Shown piece after piece: positions 23,252 to 31,874 of a stretch of DNA of 37,210 bases. Made by a program: the position numbers and the translations under genes. This DNA is from an uncultured Granulicella sp. Lineage in GTDB: Bacteria; Acidobacteriota; Terriglobia; Terriglobales; Acidobacteriaceae. The notes under the pieces are model-generated. The model had not been told where the DNA came from, did no database searches, and worked only from the letters and a program-made list of their open reading frames with translations. Each line of letters begins with the position of its first letter. Positions within the stretch are counted from its first letter, which is position 1. The stretch spans positions 1-37,210 of the forward strand of contig CALMVK010000303.1 of NCBI GenBank assembly GCA_937873145.1. Direction: 5' to 3'.

Positions 23252-24607
23252 ATGAATCCCGTCCTCCCTTCCACCGCCGTCATCGCCACCATTGCCACGC
23301 TCGCCGCACACGAGGGCCAGACCGTCACGCTTGCGGGTTGGCTTTACAATCTGCGCGCTTCGGGCAAGCTGCTCTTCCCCATCTTTCGCGATGGCACCGG
23401 CACCATCCAGGGCATCGTTCCCAAAGCCGCCGTGCCGGAGCAGCTCTTTGAAGAGCTGAAAAACCTGACCCTTGAGTCCTCTTTACGCGTCACCGGGCGC
23501 GTGCGTGCGGATGCTCGTGCGCCCTCCGGCTTTGAGCTTGACGTAGAGGGGCTTGAGGTTCTTGAGCGGGTGCCGGACGAGACTCCATTCCCCATCACGC
23601 TCAAGGAGCATGGCGTCGACTTCCTAATGGAGCACCGGCATCTTTGGCTGCGTACGCCGCGCCAGTCGGCGATTTTGCGTGTGCGTGCGACGATTATGCG
23701 GGCGGCCGCCGAGTACTTCGACGATCACGGCTTCGTCCGCACCGATCCGCCTATCCTGACGCCCAACGCGTGCGAGGGCACGAGCGAGCTGTTTGAAATG
23801 GATTACTTTGACGAGGACAAGGCCTACCTGACGCAATCCGGGCAGCTATATGTCGAGGCGACAGCGCTCGCGCTCGGCAAGGTCTACAGCTTCGGACCGA
23901 CGTTTCGCGCCGAAAAGTCGAAGACCCGCCGGCACCTCACCGAATTCTGGATGGTTGAGCCGGAGATGGCCTTTGCCGGGCTGCCGGAGCTGCTGGAGCT
24001 GTGCGAGCACTACCTCAGCTTCATCGTCGCCAAGGTGCTGAAAAAACATCGCGGCGACTTGAAGCTCATTGGCCGGGATGAGGCGTCCCTGGCCTTGCTT
24101 GAACAGGTGCAGGCACCCTTTCCGCGCGTCAGCTATGACGAAGCGCACCAGATGCTGGTCGACGCACACGCTAAAGGCCTGGTCGAAACGCTGCACCGGG
24201 AGGGCGACGACTTTGGCTCGCCCGACGAGACGTATCTTTCCAGCCAGTTTGACCGCCCCGTGATGATCCATCGCTATCCTTCGGCGATCAAGGCGTTCTA
24301 CATGCAACCCGACCCGGAAAATCCGGCGCGCGCGTTGTGTGTGGACGTGCTGGCGCCCGAAGGTTACGGCGAGATCATCGGCGGCTCGCAGCGGGTGGAC
24401 GATTACGACCTGCTAAAGAAGCGGATTGAGGAGCACGGACTGCCGCTGGCCGCCTTTCAGTGGTATCTCGACCTTCGTCGTTATGGATCGGTCCCGCATT
24501 GCGGGTTTGGGATGGGAATCGAGCGGGTGGTGGCCTGGATCTGCAAGCTCGAACATGTGCGGGAGACCATTCCGTTCGCGCGCACGCTGAACCGGATCTA
24601 TCCGTAA
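23252..24607 (+). CDS. asnS: Asparaginyl-tRNA synthetase
   Basis: Charges tRNA-Asn in the cytoplasm. The 451-aa protein has an N-terminal OB-fold anticodon-binding domain (about residues 20-110, [20 protein letters not shown]) and a class IIb catalytic domain. Motif 2 is [20 protein letters not shown] and motif 3 is [13 protein letters not shown], and [10 protein letters not shown] is a binding segment of the Asp/Asn group. The EMA sequence after motif 2 and the length fit AsnRS rather than the larger bacterial AspRS. The start ATG follows the end of a short spacer of about 125 bases. Confidence 0.95.
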   Translation: MNPVLPSTAVIATIATLAAHEGQTVTLAGWLYNLRASGKLLFPIFRDGTGTIQGIVPKAAVPEQLFEELKNLTLESSLRVTGRVRADARAPSGFELDVEGLEVLERVPDETPFPITLKEHGVDFLMEHRHLWLRTPRQSAILRVRATIMRAAAEYFDDHGFVRTDPPILTPNACEGTSELFEMDYFDEDKAYLTQSGQLYVEATALALGKVYSFGPTFRAEKSKTRRHLTEFWMVEPEMAFAGLPELLELCEHYLSFIVAKVLKKHRGDLKLIGRDEASLALLEQVQAPFPRVSYDEAHQMLVDAHAKGLVETLHREGDDFGSPDETYLSSQFDRPVMIHRYPSAIKAFYMQPDPENPARALCVDVLAPEGYGEIIGGSQRVDDYDLLKKRIEEHGLPLAAFQWYLDLRRYGSVPHCGFGMGIERVVAWICKLEHVRETIPFARTLNRIYP

Positions 24608-24813
24608 CAGAAGAGCCCAACGTTTGTTGTTCAGTGCTGAGGGCGGAAATTCAGCCTACCTTGATAGATTATGGAATAGCTTATGGACGACATTTGCTCT
24701 ACTTCGGCAAAGTTTTCGCACAGAAACGCACAACTTACGGGGTACGATAACATCACAGAAGTTGTAGCTAATCGGCGTTGGCCAGTCCTGCAACGCTCAA
24801 TTGGAGAACTACC

Positions 24814-25500
24814 ATGCTTAGCCGTGTCGCTGTTTTATCTGCACTCGCTCTCAGCAGCGTTGCCGTCGCCCATGCCGATACTTTGTCAGGGGCTTTTGCC
24901 GCAATCGGAGGTGACACCTTCACCACTGCGGCACCATTTACCATCACCTTTCTCGGAGGTTCCGTTCTCGGTGGATCGGCGACTGGTGGATTTGCGCCCT
25001 CGCTCACTCCCGGAGGCGAGACGATCTCGTTCTTCCCGGCGCAAAATGGCGTTGTTCCCTTCACACCCAATGCCATGACGACGGTTCCTTCAAGCCTCTT
25101 TGCTCCAGGACAAACGGGAGCTCTTCTGCTGACCGTCGCCGGCGGTGCCGGTGCGACATCTGAAACATTCAATCTTTATCTTCAGTCGTACACCACAAGT
25201 GAACTCACGGGTGGATCGACTTGTCCTCCCCAAGTCGGCGGAACGCCTACCTGTCTGAATGTGAACGGAAGCGGTTACTTTACCGGCACGGGAGTAACTA
25301 CCTATACGGCTTCTCCGTCGACCTTCTCGTTTTCCTCGCAAGAGGTTCCGGGACAGAACAACATCACTTCGTTCTCTGCGTCTACAAACGCAAACCCCGC
25401 CATGCCTACCTCTGTCACGCCTGAGCCAAGTTCCCTGGTGCTGCTCGGAACTGGACTCATTGGTCTCGCCGGAGCCGCACGTCGCAAGTTCCGCGCCTAA
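24814..25500 (+). CDS. PEP-CTERM sorting domain protein
   Basis: A 228-aa secreted protein. It begins with a signal peptide (LSRVAVLSALALSSVAVAHA) cleaved after HA, continues with a Gly/Ser/Thr-rich beta-type body, and ends with TPEPSSLVLLGTGLIGLAG followed by an Ala-Arg-Arg-Lys tail, the exosortase recognition signal. Such proteins are exported, cleaved at the PEP signal and released or attached to the extracellular matrix. The chosen ATG has GGAG seven bases upstream; the frame opens further at 24778 without a signal peptide. It is monocistronic with its own terminator. No exosortase gene lies in this window. Confidence 0.88.
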   Translation: MLSRVAVLSALALSSVAVAHADTLSGAFAAIGGDTFTTAAPFTITFLGGSVLGGSATGGFAPSLTPGGETISFFPAQNGVVPFTPNAMTTVPSSLFAPGQTGALLLTVAGGAGATSETFNLYLQSYTTSELTGGSTCPPQVGGTPTCLNVNGSGYFTGTGVTTYTASPSTFSFSSQEVPGQNNITSFSASTNANPAMPTSVTPEPSSLVLLGTGLIGLAGAARRKFRA

Positions 25501-25519
25501 ACTCATCTTCGCCATGTTT

Positions 25520-25553
25520 CGATGGGAGCCGCTTGCGGCTCCCATCGTTTTTT
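25520..25553 (+). terminator. Rho-independent terminator after the PEP-CTERM gene
   Basis: A perfect 13-base stem, CGATGGGAGCCGC pairing with GCGGCTCCCATCG around TT, followed by six T residues. It sits 20 bases after the stop. Confidence 0.95.
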
Positions 25554-26153
25554 AACATTCATCTTTAACTTGCGCAACACCATGCCTCATCGCTTGCCCG
25601 CCGGTCTGGTCCCAACGCTTGAATCATCTCTCCGCCGCCGCCGACCAGCAACTCAGGACGATTCGCTCGAACGCACAGCGAACAATTCCACCGGCGCGGC
25701 CTTCCCTTTGATCTCTTTGATCGAACACATTTACAAGAGCGACCTGTTGTGCACGCGTGCATCTGTCCGCAGACTGCTCCGGGACATGGGTTGTCATCTC
25801 GCAAACAAAGATTAGATCCGGTCAAGAAATAACTTCCAGACGTGATGCAGAAGTTATTACCAGTTGTAAGTAAGCGAAACCGAGTTACAGGTAATAAATA
25901 CTGATACTTCTTCTACTCTCAGTAGGACTTACTCTTTTAGGTGATCCTCCTTCCCGAAAGTCGTAGAAGAATGAGCAAGCTTTCTCTTGCTATACATGAG
26001 TGCTCGGCTATACTTCACGCATAGTCGAAGCAATACTCTGTCTGATTAAATCTAGGGATCTCAATTGGCAAGTCTCAGACCGATTTATTGCTGACCATAT
26101 GAATTTAGAGGACCGAGCAAAATCAGGTCACATTTCCTAGGAGTCTTTTGTAT
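25554..26153. other. Non-coding AT-richer stretch, 600 bases
   Basis: No reading frame here looks like a protein: the longest (25522-25815) lacks a ribosome site, conserved pattern or domain. Composition is clearly more AT-rich than the surroundings, especially after 25820. The stretch includes one inverted repeat (listed separately) and ends with AGGAG at 26139-26143 for the following gene. It may hold the promoter of the polyketide synthase or the remains of a lost gene. Confidence 0.5.
25828..25858. repeat. Inverted repeat in the spacer
   Basis: AATAACTTC (25828-25836) and GAAGTTATT (25850-25858) are perfect nine-base arms around a 13-base spacer. No T run follows, which argues against a terminator. 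A regulator-binding site upstream of the polyketide synthase gene is one possibility. Confidence 0.5.
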
Positions 26154-27230
26154 ATGCGTATTGCATCCGTTGGCACCGCGTTTCCGCCCCATCGTTACCC
26201 GCAGGCAGAGATTACGGAAGCTTTGAAGGAACGTATGCAGGATAAGTTGGAAATTCCTGCCATTATGAATCGGCTGCACTCAAATTGTGGCGTGGAGTAT
26301 CGCCATATTATGTTTCCACTGGATACCTTGGGCGCTCGCAATGGCTTCGGTCCGAGCAATGACTTATGGATCAAAGGTGCGCTGGAGCTTGGTCAACAGG
26401 CAATTCAAAAAGCCCTCGACCATGTAGGACTTACACCCTCTGATATCTCAGCGATATTTTTTACCTCAGTGACGGGAATTGCTTGCCCGAGTATTGACGC
26501 TCGCTTGGTCAACTTGATGGGATTTCCGAAAGACATCAAACGAACCCCCATCTTCGGTCTTGGCTGCGTCGCAGGTGCGGCCGGGATCGCACGTGTTGCG
26601 GACTATGTGAAGGCTTACCCAAAGCAATATGCGCTGCTGCTCTCCGTTGAGCTCTGCTCGCTTACCTGGCAGGAGGATGATTACTCCATGGCAAACCTGG
26701 TGGCGTGCGGACTGTTTGGAGATGGAGCAGCCGCTGTCGTGATTGCCGGAGAGGAGACCGAGATTGCACAGCGGCCAACTAGTCTAAAAAATCCTTGCCC
26801 CCGTGTCGTTGACACTCGCTCTACTTTTTACCCCAACACCGAACACCTGATGGGCTGGAACATCGATGAGGACGGCTTCAATATCGTCCTCTCTGCGGAT
26901 GTTCCGGAGCTTGTCAAAACGCAGCTCCGTGCCACGGTGGAAGGCTTCCTGACCGACAACGAGATGACGATGCAGAACATCTGCAGCTACATCTTCCACA
27001 GCGGTGGGCCCAAGGTCCTGCAGGCAATGGAGAGCAGCCTCTCCCTTCCTGCAAACGCGTTGGCCTCATCCTGGAACAGCCTTCGCCAGCGCGGAAACTT
27101 GTCCTCCGCGTCCGTGCTGACTGTTATGCAGGATTTTCTGCTCAACCGTCCAGGCAGCCCAGGGTGTTACAGCATGATGGGCGCCATGGGTCCTGCTTTT
27201 TGCTCGGAATTGCTTCTGCTGCAGTGGTAG
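26154..27230 (+). CDS. Type III polyketide synthase (chalcone/alkylpyrone synthase family)
   Basis: A homodimeric ketosynthase that extends a CoA-bound starter with malonyl-CoA and releases an aromatic or pyrone product. The Cys-His-Asn triad is complete: GLGCVAGAAG (Cys138), YIFHSGGPKVL (His282) and RGNLSSASVL (Asn315). The His-to-Asn spacing of 33 equals that of plant chalcone synthase. SVELCSLTWQEDDYSMANLV and the ending MMGAMGPAFCSELLLL resemble bacterial alkylpyrone/alkylresorcinol synthases, which suggests long-chain starters and a membrane phenolic lipid or pyrone product, though the substrate cannot be read. ATG 26154 has AGGAG ten bases upstream; a TTG at 26148 is closer to it. No methyltransferase or oxidoreductase follows directly. 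Confidence 0.87.
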   Translation: MRIASVGTAFPPHRYPQAEITEALKERMQDKLEIPAIMNRLHSNCGVEYRHIMFPLDTLGARNGFGPSNDLWIKGALELGQQAIQKALDHVGLTPSDISAIFFTSVTGIACPSIDARLVNLMGFPKDIKRTPIFGLGCVAGAAGIARVADYVKAYPKQYALLLSVELCSLTWQEDDYSMANLVACGLFGDGAAAVVIAGEETEIAQRPTSLKNPCPRVVDTRSTFYPNTEHLMGWNIDEDGFNIVLSADVPELVKTQLRATVEGFLTDNEMTMQNICSYIFHSGGPKVLQAMESSLSLPANALASSWNSLRQRGNLSSASVLTVMQDFLLNRPGSPGCYSMMGAMGPAFCSELLLLQW

Positions 27231-27271
27231 AGGCAATGGCAGTCGCGATCTCTGAAAGTGAGAACGCTCGC

Positions 27272-27318
27272 ATGGGGCACAAACGGCTCACGCTGCATGA
27301 CCGCATGTGCCCCGTACG
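27272..27318 (+). terminator. Possible terminator after the polyketide synthase
   Basis: GGGGCACA (27274-27281) pairs with TGTGCCCC (27306-27313); CGG and CCG within the loop may extend the pairing. Only TTTT follows a few bases later, so efficiency is uncertain. Confidence 0.4.
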
Positions 27319-27511
27319 GTTTTGCTGATTCCTAGAAGCTTCGCCACCGCATGCACTGCAACGGGCATAACTTGCTCCCAACCGAGTTTGATCACGCTCA
27401 GCTATAATTTGCAGAGAAACGCCAGAGCAGAATAGAGGAGCAGCCGTCATTACCGGAGTCAGCAGTATTACCCCTCTTACGGAGCTCCCCGCTCCTCGTC
27501 CCGGTGTAGAC

Positions 27512-28498
27512 ATGAAACAGTTAATTGGGAAGCCCCATCTTTTTGGGCGCGTTAAGCATCTTCGCGCGGGTTTTCTGATAGAACCGATCGGTCTGATCAC
27601 CCTACAACCGGAAGGACGCATCTCCGGATATGGAAACCCGAACGAAGGCAGCTGGATACCTTACATTCATGGAGAGGTCGAGGGCAGCCGCGCGTTCGCC
27701 TTCATCACGGCAGGCAATAAATGGATTCCCAGTTCAACGTGGACACAATCGATGGGGGACATCCCCATTGGCTTCTTCTCCGATGAACCGGAGCTAGCCT
27801 ACTCAGCCCAAAAGCTTTGCCTGCTGCCTCACACGTCCTTGCCGGTAGACACAACCATCGTTTATCTCGTGGCCTCGTGCCTGAAATTCTATGAGCATAC
27901 TGTGCCTCCCTTGCTGCAGCAACTCTTTGCGGAGGGGATTGGTCCTGACCGCATCAAGGTTGTGGTGAACGGCTGCGCCGAGTCCTCGCTTCGGACAATC
28001 GACGGCGTGGACTACGCCTTTAGCGCGCACGACGCTTGGGAGTGGAGTGCGCTGTATGAGGCTCCACTCCGCTGGCAATTTGATTATGCGTTTCTGTTGC
28101 ACGATACAAGCGTGGTCTTTCCCGGTTTCCGTCGCAGCGTCGAAGAAATCAATGGGCACGTAGCTTGGGACCACCTGCCGGCTTCGCCCATGGCTCGTTG
28201 CCTGCTCGGCCTCTACTCCCATGCTTTCCTGATGCGCTGCAATCCGTGGCTCAAAGCGACCGATCACATAGACAAACAAAATGGAGTGCTCGCCGAGGTC
28301 GCAGGTGAACTGCTTCTGCGTGCTCGCACCGCACTGGTCATCGGCGATCCAGAGTTAGACGGGGGAGCCAGAGCTGCAGTCTTCCGTGAAACCGTTGACT
28401 ACTTCAACACTGGTTCACCGCGTGTCCGGAGAGTTTTTCCCGCCGTTAAGCTACACAAATTTCTACACAGCGGAACTACAAACGTCAAGGCGCTTTGA
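27512..28498 (+). CDS. Unrecognised protein, 328 aa, possibly glycosyltransferase-like
   Basis: No family is recognised. The N-terminal 95 residues look like a small beta domain (LITLQPEGRISGYGNPNEGS followed by FAFITAGNKWIPSS). After it comes an alternating beta-alpha region: TTIVYLVASCLKFYEHTVPP, a helix, RIKVVVNGCAESSL, HDAWEWSALYEAPL and FDYAFLLHDTSVVFPGF. The order of strand, helix, strand and the acidic LLHDT turn is reminiscent of GT-A glycosyltransferases, but the DxD motif is not convincing, so this is a guess. No signal peptide or membrane segment is apparent. The ATG has a poor ribosome site; the frame is open upstream without a standard start. It lies 281 bases behind the polyketide synthase, with TATAAT at 27403-27408 between. 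Confidence 0.6.
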   Translation: MKQLIGKPHLFGRVKHLRAGFLIEPIGLITLQPEGRISGYGNPNEGSWIPYIHGEVEGSRAFAFITAGNKWIPSSTWTQSMGDIPIGFFSDEPELAYSAQKLCLLPHTSLPVDTTIVYLVASCLKFYEHTVPPLLQQLFAEGIGPDRIKVVVNGCAESSLRTIDGVDYAFSAHDAWEWSALYEAPLRWQFDYAFLLHDTSVVFPGFRRSVEEINGHVAWDHLPASPMARCLLGLYSHAFLMRCNPWLKATDHIDKQNGVLAEVAGELLLRARTALVIGDPELDGGARAAVFRETVDYFNTGSPRVRRVFPAVKLHKFLHSGTTNVKAL

Positions 28499-28540
28499 TC
28501 GGCTCTGAACATTGTTAAGACTCCGTAATAGACTGGTGAT

Positions 28541-28762
28541 ATGGCGTTTCCCACTAAAACCTGTGTGGTGTGCGAGGAAGAGTTTGAACTGAAGCCTGGC
28601 AAACCGGGCTTTGCCAATCGCTGTCCGGAGTGCAGCACGTCGGATTCCCGTGACGCTGGCAATAGTAAAAAGATGGATGCGGAAGAACGTAAGTCGATAG
28701 CAGAAGCCAACGAAGCCCGCCGCGATGCGATGCGCAACTTGCTTTACCGAAAAGACAGCTAA
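28541..28762 (+). CDS. Zinc-ribbon miniprotein
   Basis: A 73-aa protein with one zinc-ribbon: CVVCEEEFELKPGKPGFANR followed by CPECS, giving two CxxC pairs 20 residues apart. A charged helix follows (AEERKSIAEANEARRDAMR). Such small proteins bind zinc and perhaps nucleic acid, but no function is established. It lies 42 bases after the unrecognised 328-aa gene. The ATG is not backed by a strong ribosome site. Confidence 0.75.
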   Translation: MAFPTKTCVVCEEEFELKPGKPGFANRCPECSTSDSRDAGNSKKMDAEERKSIAEANEARRDAMRNLLYRKDS

Positions 28763-28802
28763 GCACCTCTATCTGTCGCAAGCGAATTCTGCAACGTGCA
28801 GG

Positions 28803-29078
28803 CTATCGTTCGTAGATCACACGATGCTGTGCAAGCCACCAGCATGCGTCGCCTCCGGCTTGGGGGAAGAGTGAGCGACTGCAATCCACCAACTCATTCC
28901 CATCCGGGAAATACTCTTCTTTGTTGCCTTTAAGATTAGCCACTTGAAGCCGCCCAACGGTCATCTGCCCCATACCCGTTCCACGGGCCATTCTAACTTT
29001 CCAAAGAGCCCAGTCGCCGACATAAAGAAATCCGGCCATGATCAAGAGTCCAAACAGACCTCTACCAAAAAGCTTCAT
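28803..29078 (-). CDS. Small single-helix membrane protein
   Basis: A 91-aa protein with a basic N-terminus, one transmembrane helix (RGLFGLLIMAGFLYVGDWAL) and a soluble part of about 65 residues rich in charged and aromatic residues, ending DACWWLAQHRVIYER. Two cysteines (in LVDCSRSLF and DACWW) may form a disulphide outside the membrane. The frame is open up to 29198, but methionine 29078 just before KLFGRG is the natural start. Convergent with the zinc-ribbon gene. Function unknown. Confidence 0.65.
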   Translation of the reverse strand: MKLFGRGLFGLLIMAGFLYVGDWALWKVRMARGTGMGQMTVGRLQVANLKGNKEEYFPDGNELVDCSRSLFPQAGGDACWWLAQHRVIYER

Positions 29079-29232
29079 CCCACGTCTCCGTCTGTAGCCT
29101 AGCACTGACCTCTTTGAGCATCCTCTTAGTATTCGTGAGCAGATCGAACATCTAGGATCTCTCCATTCCATGGTGCTTCTGTTTGTGCGTGCTTCCATTC
29201 AAGACGCGCTTCTGCCGCGTTAATATCGATTC

Positions 29233-29874
29233 ATGGGTCTGTTTAGAAAGAAGTTGAAGCAGGAACACAAGATTATGTTGCAGGCGGAACGTGCTGGAGG
29301 TGCGCTGCTTCCGGAGTACCACCGCGCAACTGCGGAGTGCCCGCATCCGGAGCACTGGCACATGTACGACTCCATGACCGCCGAGGCTGAAGTACTCGAG
29401 TTTCTTCGGTCGCTCGTCACAACGCTGAAGCCAGGGCTGATCGTCGAAACTGGATCGTTTCTTGGTGTCAGCACCTTGTGGATGGCGGAGGGCCTGCGTT
29501 CGAACGGCTTCGGCAAAATTATCTCTTGCGAGTTCGATCCGGTAATCTTCACCAAGGCACAGGAGAGGATTGCTAGCTCAGATTTAAGAAACTTCATCGA
29601 ACTTCGTAATGAGTCTTCCCTTGAAATGCAGGTTTCTGGATCGATTGACCTCCTGTTCTCTGACTCCGATGTAATTATTCGTGAGGCCGAGGTGAGACGC
29701 TTTCTTCCACAAATCCGCTCCACCGGCCTAATCCTGTTACACGACGCGAGTTCACATTTGAAGACAGTGCGTCAGGCGGCCATTTCGCTTGAATCTGAAG
29801 GATTGCTTTCATGCATCTTCCTGCCCACACCACGAGGGCTTGTTATGGGTCAGAAGCGCGAAGGAAGAGTCTGA
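29233..29874 (+). CDS. Class I SAM-dependent methyltransferase
   Basis: A 213-aa methyltransferase of the small Methyltransf_24 type. Motif I is LIVETGSFLGVSTLWMAEGL, giving the glycine-poor SAM loop of this group; IISCEFDP carries the acidic residue that binds the ribose, and GSIDLLFSDSD plus LILLHDASSH correspond to later strands. The first 40 residues form a helical lid with EYHRATAECPHPEHWH. Substrate unknown; O-methylation of a glycan or small metabolite is common in the group. It stands alone, between a divergent membrane protein and convergent fliS. Confidence 0.8.
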   Translation: MGLFRKKLKQEHKIMLQAERAGGALLPEYHRATAECPHPEHWHMYDSMTAEAEVLEFLRSLVTTLKPGLIVETGSFLGVSTLWMAEGLRSNGFGKIISCEFDPVIFTKAQERIASSDLRNFIELRNESSLEMQVSGSIDLLFSDSDVIIREAEVRRFLPQIRSTGLILLHDASSHLKTVRQAAISLESEGLLSCIFLPTPRGLVMGQKREGRV

Positions 29875-29953
29875 GAACACGTCCTTGCAAAATCGTTCCG
29901 GCCATGTGGATGCATTGACTCCGGACCCCAATCTGCAATGATTGCCGGGCTAC

Positions 29954-30442
29954 TCAGCCTGAGCAGGAAAATGTTTGCCTAGGCTTCGACTCGCCTTCCT
30001 GCACTGGCGTATGTGCAAATGCGCTTGCAATCAGCGAAGCGGAAGATCGGTCTGGGCTGGGGAGTGCATTGTCAATCTGCTGCCACGCCTCCCGAACTTC
30101 AAGAATAAGTCCGATTTGCTTTTTTAGTGTCTCCGAAGAAAGCTTGAACTGGGCCGTCAGCATCTGCCCGCGGAGAAGGTTGTAAAACCGGCGATTCTTA
30201 ACCGCAGTCTCCCCTCCGCGTTCCATGTCCAGCATGGCATCCAACTGCTGCAGAACCTTAAATCCATGGATCAGTTCGTCACACCGCCCTTGGATGTCAC
30301 CTCTTTCGATAGCTTCCGCAGCACGGCGAAGATTGCCAATCAGCGTATCGTAAAGTGCGATCACCAGTCCGACGACGGAGGCCTGTCGTGTTGCTGCCTG
30401 CCGATAGGCGAGAGAAGTTATCTTGCTGGTCATAGGAGTCAT
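29954..30442 (-). CDS. fliS: Flagellar export chaperone FliS
   Basis: Keeps flagellin subunits unpolymerised in the cytoplasm until export. The 162-aa protein has the four-helix FliS pattern: YRQAATRQASVVGLVIALYD at the start, then LIGNLRRAAEAIERGDIQGR, and ELIHGFKVLQQLDAMLDMER. The last 35 residues are a Ser/Ala-rich tail absent from shorter homologues. Its ATG overlaps the fliD stop codon by four bases (ATGA), which supports the start and coupled translation. Confidence 0.92.
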   Translation of the reverse strand: MTPMTSKITSLAYRQAATRQASVVGLVIALYDTLIGNLRRAAEAIERGDIQGRCDELIHGFKVLQQLDAMLDMERGGETAVKNRRFYNLLRGQMLTAQFKLSSETLKKQIGLILEVREAWQQIDNALPSPDRSSASLIASAFAHTPVQEGESKPRQTFSCSG

Positions 30443-31800
30443 GAGGAAGAGCTATCCGAGTTCGGGTTCAGAAGCGCCTGAACCTGTTTGATCTGTTCCG
30501 GCAGTTGCTGAATCGCAATGTCTGCCGCGTTGTACTGAGCGGTAAGAATCGTCTGCTGTGAGGAGAGATACAGCTCCAGCGTGTTGGTCTCATCGGTGAG
30601 ATCCTGGTTTTCGCTGCTGATGCTTTGAAGGTCGACTGTAAAGGCACCTTCTGTTGGATCGGTATAGGTATTCAGTGTGCTGCTGAGGGATCCTGCAAAT
30701 CCGTTGTTTGCTGTGCCCTGAAAAAAGGATGCCACGGCTGTGCTGTTGGTCTCGATCGCATCGTCTAGCGTAGAAGAGTTCACGGCGAGTGTTCCGTCCG
30801 AATTGGTGGTGATACCGAGCGAGGTTAGAGTCGTGTAAGTTCCACTGCTTGAGAGATAGTTACTTGCCTCAAGTAGCTGGCTCTGCAATCCCTGGACGGC
30901 GCTATCTTGCTGTAAAGTGCCTGCAACGTTCGTGGCCTGGTTGTAGGTGAACTGTGAGTTCACATTTGTGATTAGAGCGTTGTAATCCGAAACGAAGCTA
31001 TTGATCGCAGAGCTGATAGACGCGGTATCGGGCCCAACCTGTAAGCCAATTTCGGTTCCCGTAGCGGCTCCCTGAAGATTTAGTGTGATGCCGCTGAGTG
31101 CGCCGGTCACCGTATTCGAAGCACTTGTGATGGGGACGCCATCGACCTTAATGGACGCGTCTGTGCCTGTGTTCGCCCGAGTGAACGATACGCTACTATC
31201 GTTGCTGACGGTAAAGTCTGCCGCAGATCCGGAGTTATCTGCAACCAGCGAAAGACGGGCACCACTGCTGTCGGAGACGACATTGGCCGTGACGCCCAGG
31301 GACTGACTATTGATGGAGGCCGCGAGTTCATCCAGGGTATCGTTCCCGGGCGCAACCATGATGGTCGCGGCACTGCCGCTGCCTACTGTGATCTGGAAGC
31401 TGGTGCCGTCGGTCAGGGTTGAGGAGCTGCTCGTCTGCGCAGCGCTGTACCAGGAACCCGTAACCGCAAGCTTATTAATGGTGATGAGGTGGCCGCTCGA
31501 AGGGGTGCCGGGCACTGCGCTTGCAGTCAGCAGGCTGCTATTGGTCGAGGTCGCCACTGCAGAGGTAAGAACGCCTGTTGGATCTTGAAGGGTGCTCAAG
31601 TCGTTGCTGAGATTGGAGGATTCCGTCTGCAGCTGGTTGAGAGCTGAGGTTTCATTGGAAAATGTGGTCTGCTGTGCTTGCCAAGCGCGTTCCGGGGCCC
31701 GATCCGCATAGAGGATTGCATTCACCGCTGAGGTGACGTCGATGCCAGTGGACCCGCCAAGGGCCGAAAGGACGGAGTTGAGTGTGGACGTAGTTCCCAT
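30439..31800 (-). CDS. fliD: Flagellar filament cap protein FliD (hook-associated protein 2)
   Basis: Caps the growing filament and places flagellin subunits. The 453-aa protein has the N-terminal coiled coil (GIDVTSAVNAILYADRAPER and ETSALNQLQTESSNL), a Ser/Thr/Ala-rich central domain with a typical FliD turn (LTSLGITTNSDGTLAVN), and the C-terminal coiled coil (LYLSSQQTILTAQYNAADIA). A TTG nine bases upstream is in frame; ATG 31800 is preferred, with GAGG about ten bases before it. It lies behind the fliC terminator and ahead of fliS with which it overlaps. Confidence 0.92.
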   Translation of the reverse strand: MGTTSTLNSVLSALGGSTGIDVTSAVNAILYADRAPERAWQAQQTTFSNETSALNQLQTESSNLSNDLSTLQDPTGVLTSAVATSTNSSLLTASAVPGTPSSGHLITINKLAVTGSWYSAAQTSSSSTLTDGTSFQITVGSGSAATIMVAPGNDTLDELAASINSQSLGVTANVVSDSSGARLSLVADNSGSAADFTVSNDSSVSFTRANTGTDASIKVDGVPITSASNTVTGALSGITLNLQGAATGTEIGLQVGPDTASISSAINSFVSDYNALITNVNSQFTYNQATNVAGTLQQDSAVQGLQSQLLEASNYLSSSGTYTTLTSLGITTNSDGTLAVNSSTLDDAIETNSTAVASFFQGTANNGFAGSLSSTLNTYTDPTEGAFTVDLQSISSENQDLTDETNTLELYLSSQQTILTAQYNAADIAIQQLPEQIKQVQALLNPNSDSSSS

Positions 31801-31830
31801 ATGAGACAAACCTCATTGTTGGCTGGCAGG

Positions 31831-31868
31831 AAAAAGCGGGCGGCTGTCAAGCTACGCAACAGCCGCCC
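31831..31868 (-). terminator. Rho-independent terminator of fliC
   Basis: On the complement, GGGCGGCTGT (31868-31859) pairs with ACAGCCGCCC (31847-31838), followed by GCTTTTT. It lies just behind the fliC stop and before fliD, so it would cap flagellin messages and let a fraction through to fliD-fliS. Confidence 0.85.
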
Positions 31869-31874
31869 AATGGA

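Noticed and set aside
25522-25815. 97-aa frame after the PEP-CTERM terminator
   Set aside because: It begins inside the terminator stem, lacks a ribosome site and shows no conserved pattern.
27384-27402. GAGTTTGATC-ACGCTCAG, similar to the start of 16S rRNA
   Set aside because: Only this short stretch matches and nothing ribosomal follows, so it is coincidence.
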